A DNA stretch of 37,635 nucleotides from the NCBI GenBank assembly GCA_016788605.1, contig JAEUSO010000003.1, positions 1 through 37,635 of the forward strand, written 5' to 3'. The DNA comes from Candidatus Kapaibacterium sp. (GTDB taxonomy: Bacteria > Bacteroidota > Ignavibacteria > Kapaibacteriales > NICIL-2). Shown here piece by piece: positions 24,569-32,485 of the stretch (position 1 is the stretch's first letter; every line of letters begins with the position of its first letter). The notes beneath the pieces were generated by a model. The model was not told the origin of the DNA. It saw only the letters and a list, made by a program, of their open reading frames with translations, and searched no databases. Both the position numbers and the translations under genes were made by a program.

Positions 24569-25147
24569 TTATGGGTGAACGGGCGGCGCGTAGGGCAGGT
24601 AATACGGGCTGATAAGCAGATACACAATCACACCGGTCACCGCCACATACAGCCACACGGGAAACGTATAGCGAGCCAAGCGTTTGTGGCGTGCGTAATC
24701 GCCCGTCAGCGAGCGGTACGACGTGAACAGAATGAACGGAAGAATCACCGCCGCAAGAATAATATGCGTGATAAGGATGATGTAATACACCGTCCGCACA
24801 ACGCCCTCGCCGCCGAATGTTGTCTCGCCCGCTAACAAATGGTGCGCGATATACGAGACAAGAAACAAGACCGAAAGCAAAATAGCCGCAAGCATCAGTT
24901 TTTTATGTGCAACGAACCGCTTGCGCCGGACAGCAACAAACGCCGAAACAAGCAGCACACTCACGGTGGCGTTGATACACGCATTGGCGAGAGCAAATAG
25001 GTGCGGGTCGAATCCTACATCAACCTGAAGCTGTACCCTGCCAAGTATAACAACGGCAAGAAAGACCACTGCCGAAACAGAATAAATGATAAGACGCGCA
25101 CGCGATTCGTTGGGCGCGAACATGGGACGAAGTGATGAATCAAGCAT
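24569..25147 (-). CDS. DUF420 (YozB-like) membrane protein
   Basis: A 192-residue integral membrane protein with about five hydrophobic segments. The start 'MLDSSLRPMFAPNE' is chosen because the frame upstream lies in GC-rich repeat-like sequence; an ATG eight codons further in is also possible. Conserved family features are visible: 'FALANACINATVSVLLV', 'KRFVAHKKLMLAAILLSVLFLVSYIAHH' and the histidines in 'IILITHIILAAVILPFILFT' and 'YARHKRLARYTFPVWLYV'. DUF420 proteins are often encoded near cytochrome c oxidase assembly or heme genes and may take part in respiratory-chain assembly; no such gene is present here, so that is inference. Convergent with the phosphatase gene with a 3-base gap. 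Confidence 0.82.
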   Translation of the reverse strand: MLDSSLRPMFAPNESRARLIIYSVSAVVFLAVVILGRVQLQVDVGFDPHLFALANACINATVSVLLVSAFVAVRRKRFVAHKKLMLAAILLSVLFLVSYIAHHLLAGETTFGGEGVVRTVYYIILITHIILAAVILPFILFTSYRSLTGDYARHKRLARYTFPVWLYVAVTGVIVYLLISPYYLPYAPPVHP

Positions 25148-25754
25148 AGACGGGTAATAAATGTTGTGAACGTACCGCCGTGGGTGGCGCACCGCGAAAA
25201 TACTGCACGGAACAGCGTACCGCATCTGCCTTCGGCGGACGGCACCGCACCACGCGTTTCACCACCACCCGCCCTCTGCCGGAAAGCGCAGTCCGCTTTC
25301 ACCCAAGCATTTTGCGACGCGGCTTCAACAATACCGTCTGCGGTGATTGAAGAAGCGCCAGCGATGAGATGAAGTTCCAATATTGCAGAATTGTATCACT
25401 CTGAAACCCTTGAATAGAAGTTTCACGAATCATACTACTCTTTACGGGAATACGCTTTCAGTAAATTTCGATGAAACGTATCGTCGCTCAAGTTCATCAC
25501 ACATCAAACTTGATACACTTTCTCACATAACCCGGACCGAGATCCTTATGGGTGGGTATGAAATCCTATATCTACGATAATTTTAGCAACTTCATTTTCA
25601 GTCATATACTACCTTGTTTTAATTATAGTTCAAGCAAAATCCCGCAAAGGCGCGAAGAGAGAACCCGCAAAGGCGCAAATAACTATTGTATCACACTTGA
25701 AGAATGTACACAATACCACCTTAGCGACTTAGCACCTTTGCCCACTTTGCGTGA
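25148..25754. other. 607-base gene-free stretch with two repeat elements
   Basis: Holds the second copy of the dispersed repeat (25230-25304), an AT-rich middle (about 25380-25640) in which I see nothing coding, and a palindromic element (25641-25755) abutting the stop of the mutase gene. Short frames here have no family-like features. Confidence 0.6.
25230..25304 (-). repeat. Dispersed intergenic repeat, copy 2
   Basis: Inverted relative to copy 1 at 9131-9204. In this copy the internal hairpin GAAAGCG-GACTG-CGCTTTC is a perfect 7-bp stem. Both copies lie in gaps next to minus-strand gene boundaries. Part of a small family; no terminal repeats or target-site duplication were recognised. Confidence 0.7.
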
Positions 25755-25755
25755 C
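25641..25755. repeat. Palindromic CGCAAAGG-type element
   Basis: The left arm has two direct copies of CCCGCAAAGGCGC (25641-25653 and 25664-25676, period 23). The right arm (about 25719-25753) reads, on the opposite strand, CACGCAAAG, GGGCAAAGGTGC and TAAGTCGCTAAGG, an imperfect reverse complement. The centre has TATTGT...ACAATA. It ends exactly at the mutase stop codon, so it could also act in 3'-end formation. Confidence 0.55.
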
Positions 25756-27794
25756 TACATATTCCTCCGGTACTGACCGCCAACCTGATAGAGTGCCTGA
25801 CTCATTTGTCCGAGTGAGCAGACCTTAGCGGATTCCATCAATGCCTCGAAGATATTGCCATTGAGAATAGCGGTTTGCTTGAGTGCTTTCAGTGCGCTGG
25901 ATGACGTATCGCTATTACGGTTTTGCACGGCACGGAGATTGGAAATCTGTTGATTCTTTTCCTCAGTGGTTGAGCGGATAACTTCTTGCGGGATGATAGT
26001 TGGAGAACCCTTGCTGGAAAGGAATGTATTCACACCAATGATTGGATATTCGCCCGTGTGCTTTTGCATCTCGTAGTAGAGCGATTCTTCCTGAATCTTG
26101 TTGCGCTGGTACATCATTTCCATTGCACCAAGCACGCCGCCGCGCTCGGTAATCCGGTTGAACTCCGCATACACAGATTCTTCCACAAGGTCGGTCAGTT
26201 CTTCAATAATAAACGAACCTTGCAACGGATTCTCGTTCTTTGCCAAACCAAGCTCGCGGTTGATGATTAGTTGAATTGCCACAGCACGGCGAACCGATTC
26301 TTCGGTCGGTGTTGTAATCGCTTCGTCATAAGCGTTGGTGTGGAGCGAATTACAGTTATCATAAATTGCGTAGAGTGCTTGCAGTGTTGTTCGGATGTCG
26401 TTGAAGTCAATCTCCTGTGCATGAAGCGAGCGACCCGACGTTTGAATATGATATTTAAGCATCTGAGAACGCTCGTTGCCACCATATTTATTTTTCATTG
26501 CTTTCGCCCAAATGCGTCGCGCCACACGACCAATTACTGCATATTCGGGGTCAATGCCATTAGAGAAAAAGAACGAAAGATTCGGCGCAAAGTCGTCAAT
26601 ATGCATCCCGCGTGAAAGGTAGTATTCCACAAAGGTAAATCCATTGGCAAGTGTCAGTGCAAGTTGCGTAATCGGGTTTGCACCTGCCTCAGCAATATGA
26701 TAACCACTTATAGAAACAGAATAGAAATTCCGTACTTTCTTTTCGATAAAATACTGCTGAATATCACCCATCATACGGAGGGCAAACTCCGTTGAAAATA
26801 TACATGTGTTTTGTGCTTGGTCTTCTTTCAGAATGTCGGCTTGAACCGTGCCGCGTACAGATTGCAGTGCTTTTTCTTTGCATTGTGCATACACATCAGC
26901 CGGGAGCACTTGGTCGCCTGTTACACCAAGAAGCATTAAGCCAAGCCCATTATTACCATCTGGTAGAGTATCAACGCCATCACCTGCGGCTATGTTGTTG
27001 TAATGCGGACGCGATAATCCTTTAGCTGAATAGATTGCATCAATCTTAGTATTGATTTCGTCGGTCAAGTTGTGTTCGCGGATATATTTCTCGCATTCTT
27101 GGTCTATAGCGGCATTCATAAAGAAGGCAAGGAGCATCGGTGCCGGACCATTGATGGTCATAGATACGGAAGTTGTAGGCGAACTGAGGTCAAAACCTGA
27201 ATAGAGTTTCTTCGCATCATCAAGTGTGGCAATACTCACACCGGAGTTACCAATTTTGCCATAGATGTCGGGTCTCTCATCTGGGTCTTCACCATACAGA
27301 GTAACTGAGTCAAACGCAGTACTCAAGCGGGCGGCAGGCATTCCTTGACTAAGGTAGTGGAAGCGTTTGTTTGTTCGTTCCGGTCCGCCTTCGCCGGCGA
27401 ACATTCGTGTTGGGTCTTCACCCTGACGCTTGAATGGATAAACGCCTGATGTGTAGGGAAATTCACCCGGAAAATTTTCTTGCATAGCCCAACGCACAAT
27501 CTCACCCCAATCTTCAAATTTGGGTACAGCTATTTTGGGTATCTGCGAGTGCGAAAGTGATTCGATAAAGTTCTTCACTTTAATCTCTTTCCCACGAACG
27601 GAATAGGTGAAATTCTCGCCTTGATAATTAGCTTTCTTGATTTCCCATTCATCAAGCAGACGCTTCACTTCAGGGCGTAAGTGTTGCACTAATTCCTGAT
27701 AACGTTTCACAAGTTCAGCTTGTGCAACTGTTTGCTTGCCCGAAGCATGCCCGTTAAGTTCGGTGATTCTGTGTTGTTCGAGTGTTGTGTTCAT
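25755..27794 (-). CDS. Acyl-CoA mutase, IcmF-type catalytic subunit without B12 and GTPase domains
   Basis: A 679-residue adenosylcobalamin-dependent mutase catalytic chain. Its pattern follows the C-terminal mutase of IcmF (fused isobutyryl-CoA mutase): the IcmF linker at about 25-95, then '[23 protein letters not shown]', '[12 protein letters not shown]', '[14 protein letters not shown]', '[23 protein letters not shown]', '[16 protein letters not shown]' and the ending 'VGGQYRRNM'. Q328, where methylmalonyl-CoA mutase has Arg, points to a non-carboxylated substrate such as isobutyryl-CoA; Y119 occupies the other specificity position. IcmF normally carries a B12-binding domain and a MeaI-like GTPase before this region; both are absent and no such gene is adjacent. 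The start overlaps the DUF2442 stop (ATGA), which implies translational coupling. Confidence 0.85.
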   Translation of the reverse strand: MNTTLEQHRITELNGHASGKQTVAQAELVKRYQELVQHLRPEVKRLLDEWEIKKANYQGENFTYSVRGKEIKVKNFIESLSHSQIPKIAVPKFEDWGEIVRWAMQENFPGEFPYTSGVYPFKRQGEDPTRMFAGEGGPERTNKRFHYLSQGMPAARLSTAFDSVTLYGEDPDERPDIYGKIGNSGVSIATLDDAKKLYSGFDLSSPTTSVSMTINGPAPMLLAFFMNAAIDQECEKYIREHNLTDEINTKIDAIYSAKGLSRPHYNNIAAGDGVDTLPDGNNGLGLMLLGVTGDQVLPADVYAQCKEKALQSVRGTVQADILKEDQAQNTCIFSTEFALRMMGDIQQYFIEKKVRNFYSVSISGYHIAEAGANPITQLALTLANGFTFVEYYLSRGMHIDDFAPNLSFFFSNGIDPEYAVIGRVARRIWAKAMKNKYGGNERSQMLKYHIQTSGRSLHAQEIDFNDIRTTLQALYAIYDNCNSLHTNAYDEAITTPTEESVRRAVAIQLIINRELGLAKNENPLQGSFIIEELTDLVEESVYAEFNRITERGGVLGAMEMMYQRNKIQEESLYYEMQKHTGEYPIIGVNTFLSSKGSPTIIPQEVIRSTTEEKNQQISNLRAVQNRNSDTSSSALKALKQTAILNGNIFEALMESAKVCSLGQMSQALYQVGGQYRRNM

Positions 27795-28081
27795 TGAGAT
27801 TGTGTCTGTGTGTTTTGTAGTTGAAGTTGCTGATACAGCCAGTCGGCGCAGGCATCGGGACGCTCAAGTTCGGGAGCGTCTATATCCCACGTCAGCACTG
27901 TGCCATACTGCTCGATAATGACTTTGCTAAATTCTTGCGGATTGGCAATACGTGCAAAAACACCATGACCGATGTCGGATGCAAACGATATATCACCTGA
28001 TACGCCGTCATTGAATACAACCCGAACCCGATAGTCAGGGAGGGATTCCGCACTGTGCAGGATATGATAATCATGGTTCAT
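27791..28081 (-). CDS. DUF2442 protein
   Basis: A 96-residue protein of the DUF2442 family: '[33 protein letters not shown]' is the usual N-terminal pattern, with '[30 protein letters not shown]', which carries the conserved 'G.l.W.....l..d.L' segment. Function unknown. DUF2442 genes commonly follow DUF4160 genes, as here, and the pair has been regarded as toxin-antitoxin-like; that is inference. It overlaps the upstream gene by 4 bases and the downstream mutase gene by 4 bases (ATGA at both junctions), which is unusual for a pair of accessory genes next to a metabolic enzyme. Confidence 0.8.
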   Translation of the reverse strand: MNHDYHILHSAESLPDYRVRVVFNDGVSGDISFASDIGHGVFARIANPQEFSKVIIEQYGTVLTWDIDAPELERPDACADWLYQQLQLQNTQTQSQ

Positions 28082-28341
28082 TGATCCAAACCCCGAATAG
28101 TAAAAAGTGGTTCTTTACGGGAACGTCGTTCCCAATTATCACGTAATTCTTCCGTATGTAGCATAGTCCATTCAATGACTAATGAGAGAACACGAGGCGG
28201 TAAAGAACCGGCAAGAACAGTTATCGGGTCAAATCCAATAGTCGCTCTATGTTCGCCATACCATGCCTCGAAATGGGGAGGATTATGGTCATTAAAATTC
28301 ATGAGTATTTTAATTCCGAAAAAATATGCTATCTGCGGCAT
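28078..28341 (-). CDS. DUF4160 protein
   Basis: An 87-residue protein of the DUF4160 family, recognised by 'YFFGIKILMNFNDHNPPHFEAWYGEHRATIGFD', which contains the near-invariant 'D..PPHFH..YGe..a.i' segment (here HNPPHFEAWYGEHRA), and 'LSLVIEWTMLHTEELRDNWERRS' in the C-terminal helix. Function unknown; usually partnered with DUF2442, which follows with a 4-base overlap. An exact -7 box lies about 65 bases upstream, so this gene heads the three-gene transcript with the mutase. Confidence 0.82.
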   Translation of the reverse strand: MPQIAYFFGIKILMNFNDHNPPHFEAWYGEHRATIGFDPITVLAGSLPPRVLSLVIEWTMLHTEELRDNWERRSRKEPLFTIRGLDQ

Positions 28342-28405
28342 GAATCCTCACTCCTTCTTCGTGCTTTGTGTTCCGTGTTCATCGCGGTATAGTCATTGGT
28401 TTATG

Positions 28406-28413
28406 CAAATCTA
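28406..28413 (-). promoter_or_regulatory. -7 box of the DUF4160-DUF2442-mutase unit
   Basis: Minus-strand TAGATTTG, exact to TAnnTTTG, 65 bases upstream of the start at 28341. The gap 28342-28601 between divergent genes holds nothing else recognisable. Confidence 0.4.
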
Positions 28414-28548
28414 CGGGCAGCGTACAGATTGCAGGCGATACTCATGGGATGTGGAGTTGGCGGGCGGATGATGCCTTGCTTCTGTAGCATTGGTTACATA
28501 CCGTCGCTGTTTTGCTTCTCTTCTGAATTATGTCGGCTAAACAGGGAC

Positions 28549-28556
28549 TAACTTTG
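28549..28556 (+). promoter_or_regulatory. -7 box of the rhodanese-thioredoxin gene
   Basis: TAACTTTG, exact to TAnnTTTG, followed by C; 46 bases upstream of the start at 28602. Confidence 0.5.
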
Positions 28557-28601
28557 CAGCACGATATCTAAACATATTCTGTAACAGTATTACTCCACAC
28601 C

Positions 28602-29321
28602 ATGCGTATGAAATCTGTCATTACATCCCTGTTGATTTTGATTCTTGCAACCGTTGTCGCTTGCGATTCGCAGACAGCCACATCGCTTGCACCCGAGGCA
28701 TTTGCCAAAACCCTGAAAGAGACAAAAAATGCCGTTGTCCTTGATGTTCGCACACCGGACGAGTTCCAACGCGGCTTTTTACAAGGAGCAATGAATATTG
28801 ACTACAACAGCGATGGATTTGAAGCCGGTGTTAGTGCGCTTGACAAATCAAAACCATACTTTGTGTATTGTCTCTCGGGCGGACGCAGTTCCTCTGCCGC
28901 TTCCTATATGCGAAAAAACGGATTCACCAACGTGTATGAGCTGAAGGGCGGCGTTCTTGCATGGCAGAAGAGCAAATTGCCGCTGACAACAACCCAATCA
29001 GCTCCGCCTGCGTCGTCGGGAATGAGTATCAATGACTACAAGCAACTCATGCAAAGCCCAACACCCGTGCTTGTTGATTTCTACGCCCCGTGGTGCGGTC
29101 CGTGTAAAAAGATGGAGCCGATGCTGAAAGAGTTGGAGAGAGAGCGACCGTCGTCGCTTCGGATTGTTCGCATCAATGTTGATGAGAATAAAGACCTCGC
29201 GCAGTACCTCGGTATCGAGGCGATTCCCGTGCTGAAAATGTTTCGCAACGGCGCGGAACTCTGGTCACATTCCGGTTATGCCGATAAGGCAATGATTCTC
29301 GGTGCGTTGAAGGGGAGGTAA
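28602..29321 (+). CDS. Lipoprotein rhodanese-thioredoxin fusion
   Basis: A 239-residue exported protein that joins two redox/sulfur domains. A lipoprotein-type signal ends at C21 ('LILATVVAC'). Rhodanese domain at about 28-128: 'VVLDVRTPDEFQRG' and active-site loop 'YCLSGGRS' with C90. A Ser/Pro/Thr linker follows at about 128-142. Thioredoxin domain at about 143-239 with 'PVLVDFYAPWCGPCKKMEPML' containing WCGPC at 164-168, and 'IEAIPVLKMFRNG' with the cis-proline. It would act on the outer face of a membrane, with the thioredoxin reducing or relaying persulfides made at C90; that division of work is inference. An alternative ATG at 28608 is two codons in. It converges with murI, stops 5 bases apart. 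Confidence 0.88.
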   Translation: MRMKSVITSLLILILATVVACDSQTATSLAPEAFAKTLKETKNAVVLDVRTPDEFQRGFLQGAMNIDYNSDGFEAGVSALDKSKPYFVYCLSGGRSSSAASYMRKNGFTNVYELKGGVLAWQKSKLPLTTTQSAPPASSGMSINDYKQLMQSPTPVLVDFYAPWCGPCKKMEPMLKELERERPSSLRIVRINVDENKDLAQYLGIEAIPVLKMFRNGAELWSHSGYADKAMILGALKGR

Positions 29322-29326
29322 TTCTT

Positions 29327-30148
29327 CTACCCCGCCAACTGCTCGATGCTGACAAGGCGCGGCTGCGGTACGTCGAATCCTAAAAACTGCTTTGCCACTT
29401 GCGGGAAGGTGGCGGGAATGTCGGTGACGTAGTAGGTGATGCGGGTTGAGGGAATCTCGCGCAGAGGTGCAAGCGCGTCAGTTGAGCGGAGCGTCTCTTG
29501 TACTGTCAGTGCGGTGTGCTCGCCCGGGTCAATCAGTGTGGCAGTCGGGATGGCATCCTGTATTGTGGCGCGGAGCAACGGGTAATGCGTACAGCCAAGT
29601 ATCACCGTATCGGCATCAGCCATGACTAATGGTTTCATGTACTCTTCGGCAATGGCGCGGGTTGCGGGGTGCGCCACCCATCCTTCTTCGGCAAGTGGCA
29701 CAAAGAGCGGACACGGTTGACCAATCACCTCTATACGTCTGCCGTCCGCGTGCTGTTCGATATGCTTTGTATATGCATTACTGCCAACAGTTGCCCGCGT
29801 TCCCAGCACACCGATTCTTCCATTCCGCGTTTGCGCTATCGCCGCTTGTACCGACGGCTCAATCACTCCCGTAACGGGAACGCTGCTTGCCGAGCGGACT
29901 TCGCGCAGCGCAACCGCCGATGCGGTATTACACGCGATGATGATATGCTTTACGTTGTGCAGCTCCAAGAACCGCGCACATTGCAGCGAGTATTGCACTA
30001 CTGTTTCGGGTGATTTATTACCATACGGCACGCGGGCGGTGTCGCCGAGATACACATACTCTTCTTGCGGCATGAAATGCACCAAATGGCGCAATACGCT
30101 CAAGCCGCCTACGCCCGAATCAAATACACCGATTGGTTGTGTGTTCAT
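29327..30148 (-). CDS. murI: Glutamate racemase
   Basis: Converts L-glutamate to D-glutamate for peptidoglycan. The 273-residue length is usual. The two catalytic cysteines are C73 in 'IIIACNTASA' and C186 in 'VILGCTHYPLL'; the N-terminal 'GVFDSGVGGLSVL' carries the substrate-binding D10, and 'YVYLGDTARVPYG' follows as in the family. It is the last gene of the operon, 22 bases after the mlaE stop. Identification is secure. Confidence 0.96.
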   Translation of the reverse strand: MNTQPIGVFDSGVGGLSVLRHLVHFMPQEEYVYLGDTARVPYGNKSPETVVQYSLQCARFLELHNVKHIIIACNTASAVALREVRSASSVPVTGVIEPSVQAAIAQTRNGRIGVLGTRATVGSNAYTKHIEQHADGRRIEVIGQPCPLFVPLAEEGWVAHPATRAIAEEYMKPLVMADADTVILGCTHYPLLRATIQDAIPTATLIDPGEHTALTVQETLRSTDALAPLREIPSTRITYYVTDIPATFPQVAKQFLGFDVPQPRLVSIEQLAG

Positions 30149-30170
30149 GCGTTTCCGTATTGGTTTGTTG

Positions 30171-30959
30171 CTAATTCAGGGGAATCATATAGCCGAAGAG
30201 CGCATCAAGTATCAGGATGGATGCCGCCGAAAGTGTGAATGCACGAACCGTGCTTTGTCCAACGCCTTCTGCGCCGCCGGTGGTGCTCATGCCCACATAA
30301 CATCCTATTAGCGAGGTAACGCCACCAAAGGTGAACGACTTGCCCAAGCCGGTTGCTATCTCGGCTAAACTGAAGAACCGCTGCACTGAATCGAAAAAGA
30401 GCGTGGGCGAGAAATCAAACTTCAACATCGTCAGTACAAACGCGCCCGCAAGCGCAACCACATTCGAGAACACGGCAAGGATAGGCATCATAGTCAGCGC
30501 GGCTACCACGCGGGGCATTCCTAAGTAGCGGTTCTTATCAATCGCCATCATTTCCAGTGCGTCAATCTGTTCGGAGACCGCCATTGTTCCAAGTTGCGCG
30601 GCAATCGCTCCGCCCACCCGTCCGGCAATAACCAATGCCGTGAGAACCGGTGTCAGTTCTGTAAAGATGACCGTTGCAATCGAACCGCCTATGAAAGGGC
30701 GGGCAATCGCAATCAGGTTGAACTTATCGAAAAGGTTTGTTGCTTGCAGTGCGGCAATCGCTCCGGTGAATGAACCGATAAGGATAACGAGCGGCAGTGA
30801 ATCGGCACCCACAATGCCCATTTGCTCAATAACCAAGTGGCGGTCGCGTACGATGCGCGGCACATAACGAATCACGCGGGCAAGCAGCATTGCCACTGCG
30901 CCTATCTCGGCAAAAAGTCCGAGAACCGCCCTACCGATACGTGCAAAAAAATTGGTCAT
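30171..30959 (-). CDS. mlaE: MlaE-type ABC transporter permease (phospholipid transport)
   Basis: Permease of the Mla/YrbE family, 262 residues, integral inner membrane, with the typical five or six hydrophobic segments. The start 'MTNFFARIGRAVL' is family-like; the frame upstream is not. Signature segments are 'LIGSFTGAIAALQA', 'ELTPVLTALVIAGRVGGAIAAQLGTMAVSEQIDALEMMAID', 'YLGMPRVVAALTMMPILA' and the C-terminal 'SLIGCYVGMSTTGGAEGVGQSTVRAFTLSA'. Together with an MlaF ATPase and an MCE protein (MlaD) it moves phospholipids between inner and outer membrane; these partners are not adjacent here. It lies 37 bases after miaE and 22 before murI, on the same strand. Confidence 0.93.
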   Translation of the reverse strand: MTNFFARIGRAVLGLFAEIGAVAMLLARVIRYVPRIVRDRHLVIEQMGIVGADSLPLVILIGSFTGAIAALQATNLFDKFNLIAIARPFIGGSIATVIFTELTPVLTALVIAGRVGGAIAAQLGTMAVSEQIDALEMMAIDKNRYLGMPRVVAALTMMPILAVFSNVVALAGAFVLTMLKFDFSPTLFFDSVQRFFSLAEIATGLGKSFTFGGVTSLIGCYVGMSTTGGAEGVGQSTVRAFTLSAASILILDALFGYMIPLN

Positions 30960-30996
30960 GATACGTGCTGTGTGTTGGTGGGAATCATCCGTTCTG

Positions 30997-31572
30997 TTAT
31001 CCGTGCATAAGCGCAATGTTCGGCAGCGAGCGCACGATGTCCGCTTCGTATTCTAGCAACTCTGTCAGCCGCCGTTTTACCTCGCGGGCGGGAAAATGAT
31101 TCCTCGCAATCGTTGTGTAGGTGGCGTAGTGTCCGGCTTCCGATGCAAGCAGCGATTCATAGAACAATGCAAGCTGCGGGTCGGCGATGTGCTTTGCCAA
31201 GAGGGAGAACCGTTCGCAGGAACGCGCCTCGATAATCGCGCCGGTCAGGAGCATGTCAAGCATCCGTTCGGGGTCGGCGGTGCGGATTGCCTCGTGCAGC
31301 CGCCGTGCATACACCCCTTTGGTTTCGTGGCGGAGTGTAAGCCCGCGTTGTTGGATATACTCGAAGACAAGAGCGAAATGCTCCGTCTCCTCTTGCACAA
31401 TCGCAATCATTTCCTTTACCACGTCCATGCATGTAGGATAGCGTTGCATCAGCGTCATGGCAAAGGCGGCTGCCTTGCGTTCGCAATGGGCGTGGTCAAT
31501 CAGCAGCGCAGCGGTATTGGCACAGGCGGCGGTAATCCACGCAGGGTTTGTGTCGGCTTTCAGTCCAAGCAT
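30997..31572 (-). CDS. miaE: tRNA-(ms2io6A)-hydroxylase MiaE
   Basis: A 191-residue ferritin-like diiron monooxygenase that hydroxylates the isopentenyl side chain of 2-methylthio-N6-isopentenyladenosine at position 37 of tRNA. The diiron ligands fit the four-helix pattern: 'LIDHAHCERKAAAFA' (first Glu/His), 'QEETEHFALVFEY' (ExxH), 'GAIIEARSCERF' (Glu) and 'LLASEAGHYATY' (ExxH). Length is typical of the shorter MiaE. It lies 24 bases downstream of accD and 37 upstream of mlaE, so cotranscription with unrelated housekeeping genes is likely. Identification rests on motif pattern. Confidence 0.88.
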   Translation of the reverse strand: MLGLKADTNPAWITAACANTAALLIDHAHCERKAAAFAMTLMQRYPTCMDVVKEMIAIVQEETEHFALVFEYIQQRGLTLRHETKGVYARRLHEAIRTADPERMLDMLLTGAIIEARSCERFSLLAKHIADPQLALFYESLLASEAGHYATYTTIARNHFPAREVKRRLTELLEYEADIVRSLPNIALMHG

Positions 31573-31596
31573 TGTGTTCGGTGTGGCGGGGTAATT

Positions 31597-32436
31597 CTAC
31601 GACCCCAACAGTGCAAGCACCTGTGCAAGCTGGCGGCGCAAATCGCGTCGGTGGACAATCAAGTCGGCAAAGCCGTGTTGCTGCTGGAACTCCGCGCTTT
31701 GGAATCCTTCGGGAAGTTTTTTGCGGATTGTCTGCTCAATCACACGCGGTCCGGCAAATCCAATCAGTGCTTTCGGTTCGGCAATGATAATATCGCCCAG
31801 CATGGCGTAGCTCGCACTCACGCCGCCCGTTGTGGGGTCGGTGAGAATCGAGATATACGGCAGCCCCGCATCAGCCACTTGCGTCAATGCAGCCGAGGTC
31901 TTTGCCATTTGCATCAGCGAGAACGCAGCTTCCTGCATCCGTGCGCCGCCTGATGCGCTAATCACCACGAGCGGGGCGTTCATCTCGATGGCGCGTTTTG
32001 CCGCACGCGAGAATTTTTCGCCCACTACAGAACCCATCGAGCCGCCGATAAAATTGAAATTCATACAACCGAAGGAAACCGTGCGCCCTTCTATCGTTCC
32101 GTAACCCACTGTCAGTGCGTCGCTTGTGCCGCCGCGCCGGTATGCTTCGCGCAAGCGGTCGGTGTAGGGCTTGGTGTCCACAAAGCCGAGCGGGTCGGCG
32201 GAGCGGACGTTTGTGTCGGTTTCCACAAACGAGTTTTCGTCGAAGAGAACCTTTGCGTATTGCTTGCTGCCGATTCGGAAATGGTTATCGCATTTCGGGC
32301 AGGTGAAGGCAAGTTCCTCTAACTGTTTTTTATAGATTATCTCGCCGCAGGCGTCGCACTTCGTCCACAGCCCGTCGGGCATTTCGCGCGGAGTTGTTTC
32401 CTGGATATTTTTCGATTTGCGTTGAAACCAAGGCAT
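31597..32436 (-). CDS. accD: Acetyl-CoA carboxylase, carboxyltransferase beta subunit
   Basis: Beta subunit of the biotin-carboxyl transferase that makes malonyl-CoA for fatty acid synthesis. The N-terminal zinc ribbon is complete: C27, C30, C46 and C49 ('KCDACGEII', 'TCPKCDNHF'). The crotonase-like core shows 'VVISASGGARMQEAAFSLMQMAKTSAAL' and 'YISILTDPTTGGVSASYAMLGDIIIAEPKALIGFAGPRVIEQTI'. At 279 residues it is normal. The alpha subunit AccA is not in this window. It is the second gene of the operon, 49 bases after the paaN stop. Confidence 0.96.
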   Translation of the reverse strand: MPWFQRKSKNIQETTPREMPDGLWTKCDACGEIIYKKQLEELAFTCPKCDNHFRIGSKQYAKVLFDENSFVETDTNVRSADPLGFVDTKPYTDRLREAYRRGGTSDALTVGYGTIEGRTVSFGCMNFNFIGGSMGSVVGEKFSRAAKRAIEMNAPLVVISASGGARMQEAAFSLMQMAKTSAALTQVADAGLPYISILTDPTTGGVSASYAMLGDIIIAEPKALIGFAGPRVIEQTIRKKLPEGFQSAEFQQQHGFADLIVHRRDLRRQLAQVLALLGS

Positions 32437-32485
32437 GATGATATAAGGTAATGGTCAAATAGTATTGTTGTGTGCGTGCCGCCGA

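Noticed and set aside
25015-25380. A 121-codon minus-strand frame resembling the frame at 9058
   Set aside because: The resemblance is due to the shared non-coding dispersed repeat; no domain pattern is seen and it overlaps the DUF420 gene in another frame.
25383-25580. 65-codon plus-strand frame in the gap before the mutase gene
   Set aside because: Low-complexity Ser/Thr/Leu composition in AT-rich gap DNA, with no recognisable pattern.
25641-25755. CRISPR array
   Set aside because: Only two direct repeat units of 13 bases with a 10-base spacer; the structure is palindromic, and no cas gene is present.
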